From: Candidatus Nitrosopumilus sp.
GTDB lineage: Archaea; Thermoproteota; Nitrososphaeria; Nitrososphaerales; Nitrosopumilaceae
Reading direction: 5' to 3'
DNA length: 39,369 nucleotides
Assembly (NCBI GenBank): GCA_029263475.1
Contig: JAJCXK010000057.1
Span: 1-39,369 of the forward strand
The position numbers and the translations under genes were made by a program. Each line of letters opens with the position of its first letter. Position 1 is the first letter of the stretch. The notes under the pieces are model-generated. The model searched no databases and was not told the DNA's origin. It was given only the letters and a program-made list of their open reading frames with translations. Of this stretch, positions 22,369-30,904 are shown one piece after another.

Positions 22369-24033
22369 TTACATAGTTGCTTGTGATGCATCATGGAACA
22401 TTTGGCTTTTTGCACAACCAGCAGCAAGCTCATCACCTGCTCCACGTCTCATAAGACCACGATATAGACCGTCTTCAAGTTTAACGCCCTCTCGTTCTTC
22501 CCATTCTTCTACGGTGATAGAATATTTCTTTTGAATTCTATCTCTGTACCACTCCGGAATTACATTGAATGCACAGAATGGGACAATCCTAAGATCAGGA
22601 GTTACATAGTGAATATCACATCTTTGTAATCTTTCAAGGTCTTCATTGTATTTGTCTTGAAAGTGCATCATTCCAAGGAATAATCCTTTGACATGCCATG
22701 AACCAACTGAATCAAATGATCTCTTCATCAGTATGTTACCAAACATCTTTGCAAGATCTAACCCTGCTGGTTGCTTTTTACTATCAACAAAACCTTTGAG
22801 TTTTCTTACAACTTCAAGCATTGTGAAATATTTATTCTTACCAGAACGAATCTCTTCGGCTTTATCCTCAAACAATTCCAACATTCCTTGAATATCACAG
22901 AATTTCGTTAATGGAACAAACTTCTTTGTATCTGCATCTTCAAAGATGTATGTTCCTGCACCACAAGCAAAGTGAATTGATAATTCATACTTAGGTTTGC
23001 TTGAGAATGCTTCAATTACATTTGTTAGAGGCATGCAACTTGGGACTGGGAACCAGTCATCAACGGTTACTTCTCCATTAGTTTGTTCTTCAATTCTTTG
23101 AACACAATCAGGAACGGTAATTCTGTATTTTTCACGTTCAGACTTGCCCATTCTTCCGGTTAAGGATACAGGTTGAAAGTTTACAGCATGAACAACATCC
23201 ATATTCTTTTGTGCATATCTGATAATTCCACCTAATTCATGATCGTTGATTGATTTGATTACTGTAGGAACAAACACTACTGTAGTACCTGTTTTTCTAC
23301 AACTATCAAGGGCATATGGTATTTCCCAATGGTTCTTAGGATTTGTTCTTGCAGTGACACCGTCAAAGGAAAGATACAAGTTGTTACATCCAGCAAGTCT
23401 CACTTCTCTTGCAGCTTCTGGATCCATTGCGTGTCTGATACCATTAGTATTCATTTGAATATGGTCAACACCCTCTTCTTTCATTATTTTAATAACATCA
23501 GCAATATCTTCTCTAAGCATTGGCTCACCACCAGTAATCTGCATAGAATTACCCGGAATTGGCCTTTCAGCTCTTAAAGTTTTCATCATTCCCCTGATTT
23601 GCGTATGATCAGGTTCGTACATGTAAGCACCCTCAAGACCTTTCTTCACATAGAAGAAACAATACCAACATGTCAAATCACATCTATTAGTTACGATCAT
23701 GTTTGCCAATCCACTATGGGATAAATGGTTTGAACACAAACCACAATTGTTTGGACATGAACATTTGTCAATCATCACATTTGGAGAATGAGCACCCTTT
23801 CCATCCATCCAATATGTGCTGAATTTTTTATACATCTCATAAGATCCAAAGTATAACTCCTCACATTCACCGTGCGTTGGACAAACTTTCGACATGAAAA
23901 CTTGGTTTCCCCTTTCAAAGACCTCAGCATCCAGAATCATGTTACAATCTGGACATATACTCTGAGTGAATCTAATCGTGGACTTCTTACCTAAATTTTT
24001 GGTGGATTGATTGGATATTTGAATTAGTGCCAT
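22369..24033 (-). CDS. tes: Radical SAM protein, tetraether lipid synthase (Tes)-like
   Basis: The 554 residues resemble the MJ0619/Tes family, which joins two archaeol-type lipids into membrane-spanning GDGT lipids. The N-terminal zone has extra cysteines, C27-x2-C30 and C51-x5-C57, like a rubredoxin-type metal site. C91, C93, C97 and C100 suggest an additional cluster. The radical SAM cluster is C118-x3-C122-x2-C125 in CDLTCWYC. ITGGEPMLRED holds the SAM-binding GGE motif near 166. More cysteines follow in the C-terminal half, as expected for several [4Fe-4S] clusters. GDGTs are the main lipids of this archaeal group. The regulator cluster is divergent. Another radical SAM function is possible, but the motif set fits Tes well. 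Confidence 0.8.
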   Translation of the reverse strand: MALIQISNQSTKNLGKKSTIRFTQSICPDCNMILDAEVFERGNQVFMSKVCPTHGECEELYFGSYEMYKKFSTYWMDGKGAHSPNVMIDKCSCPNNCGLCSNHLSHSGLANMIVTNRCDLTCWYCFFYVKKGLEGAYMYEPDHTQIRGMMKTLRAERPIPGNSMQITGGEPMLREDIADVIKIMKEEGVDHIQMNTNGIRHAMDPEAAREVRLAGCNNLYLSFDGVTARTNPKNHWEIPYALDSCRKTGTTVVFVPTVIKSINDHELGGIIRYAQKNMDVVHAVNFQPVSLTGRMGKSEREKYRITVPDCVQRIEEQTNGEVTVDDWFPVPSCMPLTNVIEAFSSKPKYELSIHFACGAGTYIFEDADTKKFVPLTKFCDIQGMLELFEDKAEEIRSGKNKYFTMLEVVRKLKGFVDSKKQPAGLDLAKMFGNILMKRSFDSVGSWHVKGLFLGMMHFQDKYNEDLERLQRCDIHYVTPDLRIVPFCAFNVIPEWYRDRIQKKYSITVEEWEEREGVKLEDGLYRGLMRRGAGDELAAGCAKSQMFHDASQATM

Positions 24034-24151
24034 GCTTACATTGATGACTTTTCTGAATTAGTATATAACGCATTTCATACTTGCCCCCGTGTGGAATTTA
24101 GGAAGTAGGCATACTTGGTTTAAATACCAAAACTGATCAATTAGATCGCAT
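24034..24151. promoter_or_regulatory. Divergent promoter region of Tes-like gene and TrmB-DtxR cluster
   Basis: Two TATA-like boxes face apart: TATATAC near 24060-24069 (about 30 bp before the radical SAM gene start) and TTTAAATAC at 24119-24127 (about 26 bp before the TrmB start, giving a leaderless message). Between them CATACTTG occurs twice in direct orientation (24076-24083 and 24110-24117, 34 bp apart). The second copy touches the TrmB-side TATA box. The repeat is a candidate operator, perhaps for TrmB or DtxR acting on both directions. This is seen in sequence; binding is inferred. Confidence 0.45.
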
Positions 24152-24919
24152 ATGAGCATATCCGATAAAACTAGAAAGGCTTTGGAAACAATAGGCCTTA
24201 CAAGTTATGAAATCAGAACATTTTCAGCATTACTCAAATCGGGAGAAATAACAGCGTCAGATCTTAGTCAAAAATCAGGAGTGCCATACTCCAAAATATA
24301 TGAAGTATTAGGAACTCTAGAAGATAAAGGATGGATTGGCTCCGATGATTCAAGACCAACAAAGTATTTTGCAAAATCACCTTCAACAGGATTAGAAACT
24401 ACAAAACAGAAAATGGAAAATGATTTTTCACAGAATCAAAATATAATTCTAAATGAACTTGTTCCATTATACGAAAAGAGTGGAACAAGTGAAAGACCGG
24501 ACATTTGGGTACTTTCAGGAGCAGTTAACATTGCAGCCAAAATTTTAGAAATGGTAGATAGTTGTAGAAATGAAGTAATGATAGCATTACCTGAAGCGGG
24601 AGTAGATTTAGTTAAACAGGCCCTGCCAAAATTAAGATCACTTCATGATAAAGGAGTGAATATTACAATTTTAACATCAGATAAGATGGATAAAGAATCC
24701 ATCATATCAATCAAAAGAGTTGCAACTGTAAAAATAAAGAAAGGGTTGTTCGGAGGAGGCATCATATCTGATAAAAGATATGTTGTAATTTTGCTAGGTC
24801 CAGAAATGGGGGGAATCCACTCTTCGGAAATTGTTGCAATTTGGGCAGATCATTCAGGCTTGGCAGGATTTGCACGTCAATACTTTGAATATTTATTAAA
24901 AGATTCAAAGAAGGTTTAG
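24152..24919 (+). CDS. TrmB-family transcriptional regulator
   Basis: The 255 residues begin with a winged helix-turn-helix (about 8-75): ALETIGLTSYEIRTFSAL, then ASDLSQKSGVPYSKIYEVLGTLEDKGWI. A long helix (about 78-110) is followed by a PLD-like sensor domain (about 118-250) with VMIALPEAGVDLVKQ and KVGGGII-type strands. TrmB proteins often sense sugars, but many family members do not. It is followed one base later by a DtxR regulator and is divergent from the Tes-like gene, so it may control lipid synthase or iron-linked genes. The ligand is unknown. Confidence 0.85.
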   Translation: MSISDKTRKALETIGLTSYEIRTFSALLKSGEITASDLSQKSGVPYSKIYEVLGTLEDKGWIGSDDSRPTKYFAKSPSTGLETTKQKMENDFSQNQNIILNELVPLYEKSGTSERPDIWVLSGAVNIAAKILEMVDSCRNEVMIALPEAGVDLVKQALPKLRSLHDKGVNITILTSDKMDKESIISIKRVATVKIKKGLFGGGIISDKRYVVILLGPEMGGIHSSEIVAIWADHSGLAGFARQYFEYLLKDSKKV

Positions 24920-24920
24920 C

Positions 24921-25373
24921 ATGGACATTCTAAATGACGATGAAATATTATTCGTAGGAACTGCAGAAGCTGAACATGTAGAAATGTATCTAAAAGCAGT
25001 TTGGCACATCAAAGAAAGAGGAGAAGATGTTAAGATTAGTACGATTGCAAAAATGCTCAACATTAGACAGCCAAGTGTTGTTCAAATGTTGAAAAAACTA
25101 AATGGTAAAAATCTCGTAAATTACAACAAGGCAGGCGTAAAGCTTACAGAAGAAGGTGAAAAAATAGGCGCAAGTATGATGAGAAATAGCAGATTATTAG
25201 AAGTTCTCATGGATAGTGCACTCAAAGTAGCAATTGACGAAGAAATGGTATGTGGCATAGAACACCATATGAATAAGCAGTTTACAGATGCACTTTGTGT
25301 AATGTTAAAACATCCAAGAAAATGTCCACACGATCATGAAATTCCAATGGGCGAATGTTGTAAATCAGCTTAA
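24921..25373 (+). CDS. DtxR/MntR-family metal-dependent regulator
   Basis: A 150-residue regulator with an N-terminal winged helix (EHVEMYLKAVWHIKERGEDVKISTIAKMLNIRQPSVVQMLKKL, positions 19-62). The dimer domain has the family metal ligands C-x2-E-H in MVCGIEHHMN (about 109-118). It ends HPRKCPHDHEIPMG, matching the DtxR-type HPxxCPHGxPIP end. The SH3-like third domain is absent, as in MntR-type short proteins. The likely signal is Fe2+ or Mn2+. It begins one base after the TrmB stop, so the two regulators are co-transcribed. The metal is not certain. Confidence 0.88.
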   Translation: MDILNDDEILFVGTAEAEHVEMYLKAVWHIKERGEDVKISTIAKMLNIRQPSVVQMLKKLNGKNLVNYNKAGVKLTEEGEKIGASMMRNSRLLEVLMDSALKVAIDEEMVCGIEHHMNKQFTDALCVMLKHPRKCPHDHEIPMGECCKSA

Positions 25374-25424
25374 GTGAAAATTTTCATCCCAAAAGATATA
25401 TCTTCTCAGAAATCATATTTCAAC

Positions 25425-25589
25425 ATGGCATGTTTTTGTGGTTGCAAAACATATGAAAAAAATGATGATGGTTTCAAAATTGCATGTGTAAAATGTGGTC
25501 ACGGTCCTCAAAATCATGATGATGAATACCGAGAAGCTGCAAGAAAGAATGAATCACAAAGTCAAAAACGTGATGCAGACTTTGGATAA
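25425..25589 (+). CDS. Small zinc-ribbon-like protein
   Basis: The frame opens at GTG 25374 directly after the DtxR stop, but ATG 25425 is preferred. It has a TATA-like AGATATAT about 27 bp upstream and gives MACFCGCKTYEK as the start. The 54-residue product has CFCGC and CVKCGHG, two pairs of Cys that can hold one zinc, then a charged tail (EYREAARKNESQSQKRDADFG). It is probably a small zinc-ribbon protein. Function is unknown; the position after two regulators hints at a link to metal status. Confidence 0.6.
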   Translation: MACFCGCKTYEKNDDGFKIACVKCGHGPQNHDDEYREAARKNESQSQKRDADFG

Positions 25590-26009
25590 TTATTCTCCAA
25601 TAATTTTAACTAAAACCCTTTTTGATCTTTTTCCATCAAATTCACCGTAGAAAATTTCTTCCCATGGACCAAAATCTAATTCATCATTCGTTATAGCAAC
25701 TACAATTTCGCGTCCCATAACTTGTCTTTTTAGATGAGCATCTGCATTATCTTCACCAGTTTTGTTATGTTGATATTGTGAAATTGGTTTGTGTGGAGCT
25801 AAATGCTCTAACCATTTTTCATAATCATCAAGCAAGCCACCCTCATTGTCATTAATGAAAACGCTTGCAGTAATATGCATGGCATTTACAATACAAAGTC
25901 CCTCTTTGATCTTACTTTTAGCAACTAGATTTTTCACCTCAGGAGTAATAATGACAAAGGCTCTTCGAGTTTCAATTTGGAATGTGAGATATTCGGTTAG
26001 AAATTTCAT
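25590..26009 (-). CDS. YjbQ/UPF0047 family protein
   Basis: The 139-residue protein matches the YjbQ (secondary thiamine-phosphate synthase) family. It has [57 protein letters not shown] (positions 37-72), a [20 protein letters not shown] block and [17 protein letters not shown]. Known family members have a metal-dependent active site with conserved His residues, here in HITAS and DAHLKRQ. The physiological role is uncertain even where activity was shown. It converges with the small zinc-ribbon gene, with no gap between the ends. Confidence 0.9.
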   Translation of the reverse strand: MKFLTEYLTFQIETRRAFVIITPEVKNLVAKSKIKEGLCIVNAMHITASVFINDNEGGLLDDYEKWLEHLAPHKPISQYQHNKTGEDNADAHLKRQVMGREIVVAITNDELDFGPWEEIFYGEFDGKRSKRVLVKIIGE

Positions 26010-26051
26010 ATTTTTTTGATTAATTTTATCAATTAAAATCCTAAGACAGGC

Positions 26052-26171
26052 TCAGAACTCAAGATCCTCATCATCAATCAAAGGGATAGGTACATCACTG
26101 CCCGTGAGCCATATTTCAAGCGTATTCCTATTGAGTCTTTCAAAAAGCTTGATAAATGGCGAATAGTTTAA
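26052..26171 (-). pseudogene. Short open frame without start codon upstream of 26181 gene
   Basis: Forty codons are open on the minus strand, ending PFIKLFERLNRNTLEI then WLTGSDVPIPLIDDEDLEF, which reads like a real protein C-terminus. There is no upstream ATG, GTG or TTG in frame before a TGA. It may be a relic of a lost gene or chance. It occupies the gap between yjbQ and the 26181 gene. Confidence 0.3.
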
Positions 26172-26180
26172 TCATTCAAA

Positions 26181-26582
26181 ATGGTATCGATTGACACTCC
26201 AGCATCACTTGAAAGTTTTAGAAGATTTGTAATTTCTAGCACATGTGAGTCATATGCACCAAGAAGTTATTTGGGTGATTTTGAAGTTTTTGCAGAAAGA
26301 GAAGACAATCTCGGAGCGATTTATGTAGAAGCAGCAGACAAGGTTACTTTGAAAAAAATCAGAGACATTACATTTGTCAATGGAAGGGATGTTTTAGGAA
26401 TTATTTATAATTCGAAAAGTGGAAATACGTCTCTAAAATGGAGACAGCTAAAAAGAAACAATGGTAAGGTTAGTGGAGAAGCTTCCTCAAACTCTCTTAC
26501 AAATTTAGCTGAATCTGGTGTTCTTACTTTAGATTGGGTCGAAAGCTATCTGAAGAAAAGATCTGAAGAAACCACAAGTTAA
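26181..26582 (+). CDS. Conserved-looking hypothetical protein
   Basis: This soluble 133-residue protein has no recognised family. It starts with SLESFRRFVISSTCESYAPRSYLGDFEVFA, then alternating strands (GAIYVEAADKVTL, FVNGRDVLGIIYN, NTSLKWRQLK) and a helical end (LTLDWVESYLKKRSEE). It lies 30 bp before pelota in the same direction, so it may be co-transcribed and share a link with translation. TATA-like sequence occurs around 26163-26172. There are no membrane segments and only one Cys. Confidence 0.7.
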   Translation: MVSIDTPASLESFRRFVISSTCESYAPRSYLGDFEVFAEREDNLGAIYVEAADKVTLKKIRDITFVNGRDVLGIIYNSKSGNTSLKWRQLKRNNGKVSGEASSNSLTNLAESGVLTLDWVESYLKKRSEETTS

Positions 26583-26612
26583 ACTCTTCTTTTTGTAGAT
26601 TAGACTAACATC

Positions 26613-27665
26613 ATGATCATAAAGATAATAGATGAGAATTCGATTTCAGTGATCCCAGAAGATTCGGAAGATCTTTTAAACTTACGTCGCATAATTAAAA
26701 AAAATGACAGAGTGGTTGGGGATACAACAAGAGTTCTAAAAAGAGAAAATGATTATTCGAGACCGGATAAAGGAGAAAGAATCAAAGTCAGAGTGGCATT
26801 AACGATAGAAAAAATTTTGCTTGATGACGTGTTAGATAGATTAAGAATAAGTGGTACAATTTTTGAATCAAGTAATGAATCAGTACCGCATGGTTCACAT
26901 CACTCATTTATTTTAAAATTTAATGACGGCATTACAATATCAAAGAAAAAGTGGTCATCCACAGAAAAAAGACTTTTAGAGTCTAGTAATAATCAAATGG
27001 GTTTTGTATTAGTTGCAATTGATGTCAGCGACAGTGGGATTGCAAGACTAAGGGGCACACATTTAGAATTCATGCCAAATATTTATTCGGGTTCAGGCGG
27101 CAAGAGATACAAAACTAATTTCAATATTGAAAAATTTTTTGAAAAGGTGCACCAAGCAATACTAGCCATTTTCAAGAAAGAGGACACAATAGTGATCTTT
27201 GGTCCAGGCGAAACAAAGAAAAGATTTGCAAACTTTCTTGAAAAATCGCAAAAGCTTCAAAAATGCAAAGTTCAAGTGATTGAAGGCATAGATTCTGGAG
27301 GAGAAGATGGGATTTACATATTTACAAAATCACAAACAATGCAGGAAATAATGTCAGATAGCAGATTGGCCAAAGCTTCATCAATCATTGATGAAGTGAT
27401 GGTTCTTGCAAATCAAAAGAGTAAAAAATTCACAATGGGTCATGATGAGACTTTTAACGCTAACCAAATGGGAGCAGTGGAATCAGTGGTATTTTCTGAC
27501 AAAATAATTCAAGAAAATGACGAGCAACAAATAATGGATTTTCTCAATGATCTTGAAAATAAAGGAGTAAAAATTTACAGTGTTGACTCTTCTACAGATA
27601 TTGGTTTAAGAGTAACAGGCCTGGGTGGAATAGTCTCTTTGTTACGATATTCAATAGAATTTTAG
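26613..27665 (+). CDS. pelA: Archaeal pelota (Dom34) ribosome-rescue factor
   Basis: Pelota recognises stalled ribosomes and, with aABCE1 and aEF1A-like partners, splits them; in archaea it also stands in for Hbs1-linked functions. The 350 residues show the N-terminal Sm-like domain (MIIKIIDENSISVIPEDSED through DRVVGDTTRVLKR), central domain (VLVAIDVSDSGIARLRGTHL, DTIVIFGPGETKKRF) and C-terminal domain (SKKFTMGHDETFNANQMGAV, ENKGVKIYSVDSSTDIGLRV) typical of the aRF1-like fold without GGQ. Its end overlaps the convergent cutA gene by 4 bp. Confidence 0.93.
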   Translation: MIIKIIDENSISVIPEDSEDLLNLRRIIKKNDRVVGDTTRVLKRENDYSRPDKGERIKVRVALTIEKILLDDVLDRLRISGTIFESSNESVPHGSHHSFILKFNDGITISKKKWSSTEKRLLESSNNQMGFVLVAIDVSDSGIARLRGTHLEFMPNIYSGSGGKRYKTNFNIEKFFEKVHQAILAIFKKEDTIVIFGPGETKKRFANFLEKSQKLQKCKVQVIEGIDSGGEDGIYIFTKSQTMQEIMSDSRLAKASSIIDEVMVLANQKSKKFTMGHDETFNANQMGAVESVVFSDKIIQENDEQQIMDFLNDLENKGVKIYSVDSSTDIGLRVTGLGGIVSLLRYSIEF

Positions 27666-27973
27666 TTTGTGGATTCTATCAGCCAGTTCAGATAGGGCCC
27701 GTTGACAGAAGTGACATCAATTTCAACTATTTCAGGAACTTCATAAGGATGAGTTTCTTTGATTTTCTTTTTTAGAACGATTCTGTTTTTTGTCATCGTT
27801 TTGAATATAGCCAAGTATTCAGATGTATTTTCAACTTTATTTTTCCAAGAATAGACCGAAGAAATTTTAGAAATGTTGACGCATGCGACTATTTTATTTT
27901 TTATAAGTTCATCTGCAATTTTAGAGATTGATTTTTTGGTGGGGTATGTTGAGATTATCATTACAGGTTTCAT
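27662..27973 (-). CDS. cutA: CutA1 divalent-ion tolerance protein
   Basis: CutA1 is a small trimeric alpha/beta protein linked to copper tolerance. From ATG 27973 the product has 103 residues (MKPVMIISTYPTKK...), the normal length. A longer frame to 28036 adds 21 unlike residues and is rejected as a start. Family signatures are IVACVNISKISSVYSWKNKVE, then KETHPYEVPEIVEIDVTSVNGPYLNWL. The copper-related role is family knowledge, not shown here. Its promoter would lie over the start of the M50 gene on the other strand. Confidence 0.92.
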   Translation of the reverse strand: MKPVMIISTYPTKKSISKIADELIKNKIVACVNISKISSVYSWKNKVENTSEYLAIFKTMTKNRIVLKKKIKETHPYEVPEIVEIDVTSVNGPYLNWLIESTN

Positions 27974-28016
27974 AGTAACCGATAAATGTCTGTACTTTAA
28001 AAAATTAACAATTAGT

Positions 28017-29237
28017 TTGGAACTTGATTTTATCACTCAGAATTCGATTATCTATGTCTTAATCGCATGGGTAGCCATTGTAATTGTTACAAAAGCTCTC
28101 AAATTTGAAAAGTATGGTTTTGAGATAAAAGCATACAGTCTAGTTTACAAGAACAAAGGTGTCAACGATGTTTTGATCAAGATACTTGGAAGAACAAGAA
28201 GAGTCATCAAAGTATTTGCAGATGTAAGTGTGATTGCAGGTTTCATCATGATGGGTTTTGCATTTTACTTTTTAGGAAACAATATTTCAAATTATTTTGC
28301 TGCCCAAAATGATTTTCAACAATTAACATTATTGGTTCCAGGAATAACATTGACTTCTGCACCAGCTCTTACGTATTTTTTGTTATCAATACCAATAGTA
28401 TTAGTAATTCATGAAGGCGCACATGGTATTGTTGCAGCATTAGAAAAAATTAAAATCAAAACAGGGGGTTTTGCAATCTTTGTTGCAATGTTTGCAGGAT
28501 TTGTGGAACCAGATGATGAAGAATTTGATAAAGCAAAAAAGATTTCTAAGTTACGAGTCATTGGTGCAGGCGCCACATCAAATGTACTATTTGCGATAGT
28601 TTTAGGTACAATTATGCTAACAAATCCATATTTTGGAATGATGTTTGAAGATCTCCCATTATTTGGAGAACCCATCTTAAACACGTTTTATCAACTGTCA
28701 GAAGGAGTCTTGATACTTTCAATTATGGAAAATTCGGGAGCTGAACAAGCAGGATTACTTGCAAATGACGTGATAACTTCAATAAATGACATATCAATTC
28801 ATGGTCCGGCAGATTTCCCCATTTTAAATCCAGGTGAAACAGCTGATGTTTCTGTTATACGAGGTGGTCAAACATTAGAATTTGGTTTAGAAATCATGGC
28901 ATCACCAGATGATCCTGAGAGAGGATTGATAGGGATTATCAGAGACAATTCAATTCAGTATAAACCAGTCATGAATTTCATTGACTGGACAGATGTAGAT
29001 TTCAACATTACGATGTTCTTGATATGGCTATGGATGATTTCATTTTTCATTGGAATTATCAACATGCTCCCTTTACCAATATTGGATGGAGGGAAATTCA
29101 TTCACACAATTATTGATAAAAGAATTTCTGAAAAATCAGTCAACATAATCATGTGGGGAATTTACGCATTCACATTTGCTCTGTTTGGACTCAACATTGC
29201 TTTGTCATATATGAAATCAGGATGGTTTACAATTTAG
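28017..29237 (+). CDS. M50 (site-2) membrane protease with PDZ domain
   Basis: Site-2 proteases cut substrates within the membrane and often take part in envelope signalling. The metal-binding motif is HEGAH within LVIHEGAHGIVAALE. A PDZ domain follows (SIMENSGAEQAGLLANDVITSINDISI), then the second metal region LPLPILDGGKFIHT, matching NPxPxLDGG. About six to seven helices are present. The start is TTG 28017, close after a TATA-like CTTTAAAAAATT, giving MELDFITQNSIIYVL (406 residues). A frame beginning at 27873 would run antisense through cutA and is unlikely. Substrate unknown. Confidence 0.85.
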   Translation: MELDFITQNSIIYVLIAWVAIVIVTKALKFEKYGFEIKAYSLVYKNKGVNDVLIKILGRTRRVIKVFADVSVIAGFIMMGFAFYFLGNNISNYFAAQNDFQQLTLLVPGITLTSAPALTYFLLSIPIVLVIHEGAHGIVAALEKIKIKTGGFAIFVAMFAGFVEPDDEEFDKAKKISKLRVIGAGATSNVLFAIVLGTIMLTNPYFGMMFEDLPLFGEPILNTFYQLSEGVLILSIMENSGAEQAGLLANDVITSINDISIHGPADFPILNPGETADVSVIRGGQTLEFGLEIMASPDDPERGLIGIIRDNSIQYKPVMNFIDWTDVDFNITMFLIWLWMISFFIGIINMLPLPILDGGKFIHTIIDKRISEKSVNIIMWGIYAFTFALFGLNIALSYMKSGWFTI

Positions 29238-29280
29238 AAAATATCTAAAGAATAATTAATGAAATGCAATATTCAAATTC

Positions 29281-30195
29281 ATGAAATGCGATAGATGTAA
29301 AAATCAAGCAGTATATACAAGAAAATATTCAGGTGAAAAGCTTTGTTCACAGTGTTTTTCAAGATCCATAGTAAAGAAAACTGCTAAAACTATTTCAAAA
29401 TATAATATGATTCAGCATGATGAATTGGTGGCAGTTGCAGTATCAGGCGGAAAAGATTCGTTAGCACTATTAAAAATTATTAATGAAATGGCATCAACTC
29501 ATAGTTTTAAAATAAAAGCAATTACAATTGATGAAGGAATACCAGGATACAGAAATGAAGCATTGGAGATTGTAGAAAAAGTTTGCAGACAATTAAACGT
29601 AGAACACAAAGTATTCTCTTACAAAGATCTGTTTGAATTAACACTGGATGAAGCATTGGAATTAAGAGATGGTGAAAAAACAACATCATGCTCAATTTGC
29701 GGTACGCTTAGAAGACGTGCAATGGAACATGCAGCAAAAGATATTGGTGCGGACGTGATAGCAACAGGTCACAATCTAGATGATACATTGCAAACATTTG
29801 TGATAAATATGCTTTCGGGGGACACAACCAAAATTGGATGGATGGATCCTGATACATCCACGAATACCCTAAGAAAAATTAAACCATTCTGTGAGATATA
29901 CGAGTCTGAAATAGTTTTTTATGCATTTACAAATGATATTCCATTTCAATCTGAGCCATGTCCCCACATGAATGAGGGAATAAGAACAGAAATTCGTGAA
30001 TTCCTGAATTCATTGGAGACCCAACATAGTGGAATCAAAAATAACTTGTATCAGTCAATTCTCAAAGTATCACAAGTTGTAAAAAATTCCAGTTCCAAAA
30101 AAAGAAGAAAATGCCAACAATGTGGAAATGAATGTACAGGGGAAATATGCTCAGTTTGTACCACAGTATTAAAACTGAAAGAAAATCAAACCTAA
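29281..30195 (+). CDS. tRNA 2-thiolation enzyme (NcsA/Ncs6, TtcA-TtuA superfamily)
   Basis: This 304-residue PP-loop ATPase thiolates tRNA uridine or cytidine. It begins with a zinc-binding module (CDRCKNQAVYTRKYSGEKLC, then SQCF), followed by the PP-loop AVSGGKDSLALL, the catalytic CxxC of CSICGTLRR and HNLDDTLQTFVIN. A C-terminal zinc module CQQCGNECTGEICSVC closes it. The CxxC with two zinc modules and length match archaeal NcsA/TtuA, which make 2-thiouridine at tRNA position 34 or 54. The exact target base is not decided by sequence here. Confidence 0.9.
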   Translation: MKCDRCKNQAVYTRKYSGEKLCSQCFSRSIVKKTAKTISKYNMIQHDELVAVAVSGGKDSLALLKIINEMASTHSFKIKAITIDEGIPGYRNEALEIVEKVCRQLNVEHKVFSYKDLFELTLDEALELRDGEKTTSCSICGTLRRRAMEHAAKDIGADVIATGHNLDDTLQTFVINMLSGDTTKIGWMDPDTSTNTLRKIKPFCEIYESEIVFYAFTNDIPFQSEPCPHMNEGIRTEIREFLNSLETQHSGIKNNLYQSILKVSQVVKNSSSKKRRKCQQCGNECTGEICSVCTTVLKLKENQT

Positions 30196-30198
30196 TGC

Positions 30199-30207
30199 AA
30201 ATATAAC
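30199..30207 (+). promoter_or_regulatory. TATA-like box of SRP RNA
   Basis: AAATATAAC is centred about 24 bp before the predicted 5' end of the SRP RNA, the normal archaeal TATA spacing. It begins just after the stop codon of the upstream gene. Confidence 0.55.
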
Positions 30208-30226
30208 ATAAATTCTAAGGAAAAAT

Positions 30227-30542
30227 GGTAGTAGGTAGGATCAGGGTGCCAGCCGTACCCTATTCTGAAACCGGCTATACGCAGAGATCAGCAACTGTTG
30301 GGTAAATCTCTAGAAGGGTAATTCCCGCTTGGTGTGCGGAAATGAAATCACGCCGAGGCGGGTGGTTGCAGGACTAGAAATATCCGAAGGGATAACTTCT
30401 AAGACCGAACCATTGAAAGGGATGAGGTCCGGGAGGGAGCAATCCTAAGATGGGGCATCCACGCTTCCTCGTCAACGTGGCGGATCTTGTATGCCTTGAA
30501 AAGGGGCTATCCGTCTAGACTGGAACCAGCAGATCTACTACC
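30227..30542 (+). ncRNA. Signal recognition particle 7S RNA
   Basis: About 316 nt that close in a terminal stem, GGTAGTAG at the start pairing with CTACTACC at the end. The 5' part shows the Alu-domain features of archaeal SRP RNA, including CTGAAACCGGCTATACGC. The S domain contains the near-universal helix 8 pattern GGTCCGGGAGGGAGCAATCC followed by TAAGATGG, the SRP54-binding site. SRP RNA with SRP54 and SRP19 directs nascent membrane and secreted proteins to the translocon. Ends are set by the closing stem and may be off by a few bases. Confidence 0.96.
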
Positions 30543-30571
30543 TTTATAATTAAAATCAAAAGTACAATTAC

Positions 30572-30904
30572 ATGGAAGGAATAATTGCATTTGGAAAAAA
30601 GAGAAGCTATGAGGACTTTAAAAAACAAATTCCTAATCAAGTATTGCCTTTATTTGATTCAATCAGGGAATTTTGCTTCTCGCTAGGTGACAAAGTTATC
30701 GAAGACATTAGAATGCACAGGGTAGTTTTTTGTAAATCAATGACATTTAGATGGTTCATAGATGTTGAACCTGAAAGTGAAGGAGTAATCATCAAAATTC
30801 AAAAAAGTCGAAAAGATCCAATTGAAATCATTAAAATCAACAAGGAACAGGAAATTTCAGAATATAGGCAAAGCATCAAAGATGCATTTGAAAATATTCA
30901 TTAA
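30572..30904 (+). CDS. DUF5655-like small protein
   Basis: This 110-residue soluble protein contains QVLPLFDSIREFCFSLGDKV, then MHRVVFCKSMTFRWFIDVEPESEGVIIKIQKSRK, a pattern like DUF5655. The fold is probably alpha/beta with a helical end (YRQSIKDAFENIH). DUF5655 members have no known function; some lie near nucleic acid enzymes. It ends 4 bp into the convergent acylphosphatase gene. Confidence 0.7.
   Translation: MEGIIAFGKKRSYEDFKKQIPNQVLPLFDSIREFCFSLGDKVIEDIRMHRVVFCKSMTFRWFIDVEPESEGVIIKIQKSRKDPIEIIKINKEQEISEYRQSIKDAFENIH

Noticed and set aside
27873..28016. Upstream extension of the M50 protease frame
   Set aside because: It runs antisense through cutA and has no start with a promoter; TTG 28017 fits better.
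27974..28036. Longer N-terminus for cutA
   Set aside because: CutA proteins begin at the MKPVMIIST-type strand; the extra 21 residues match nothing.
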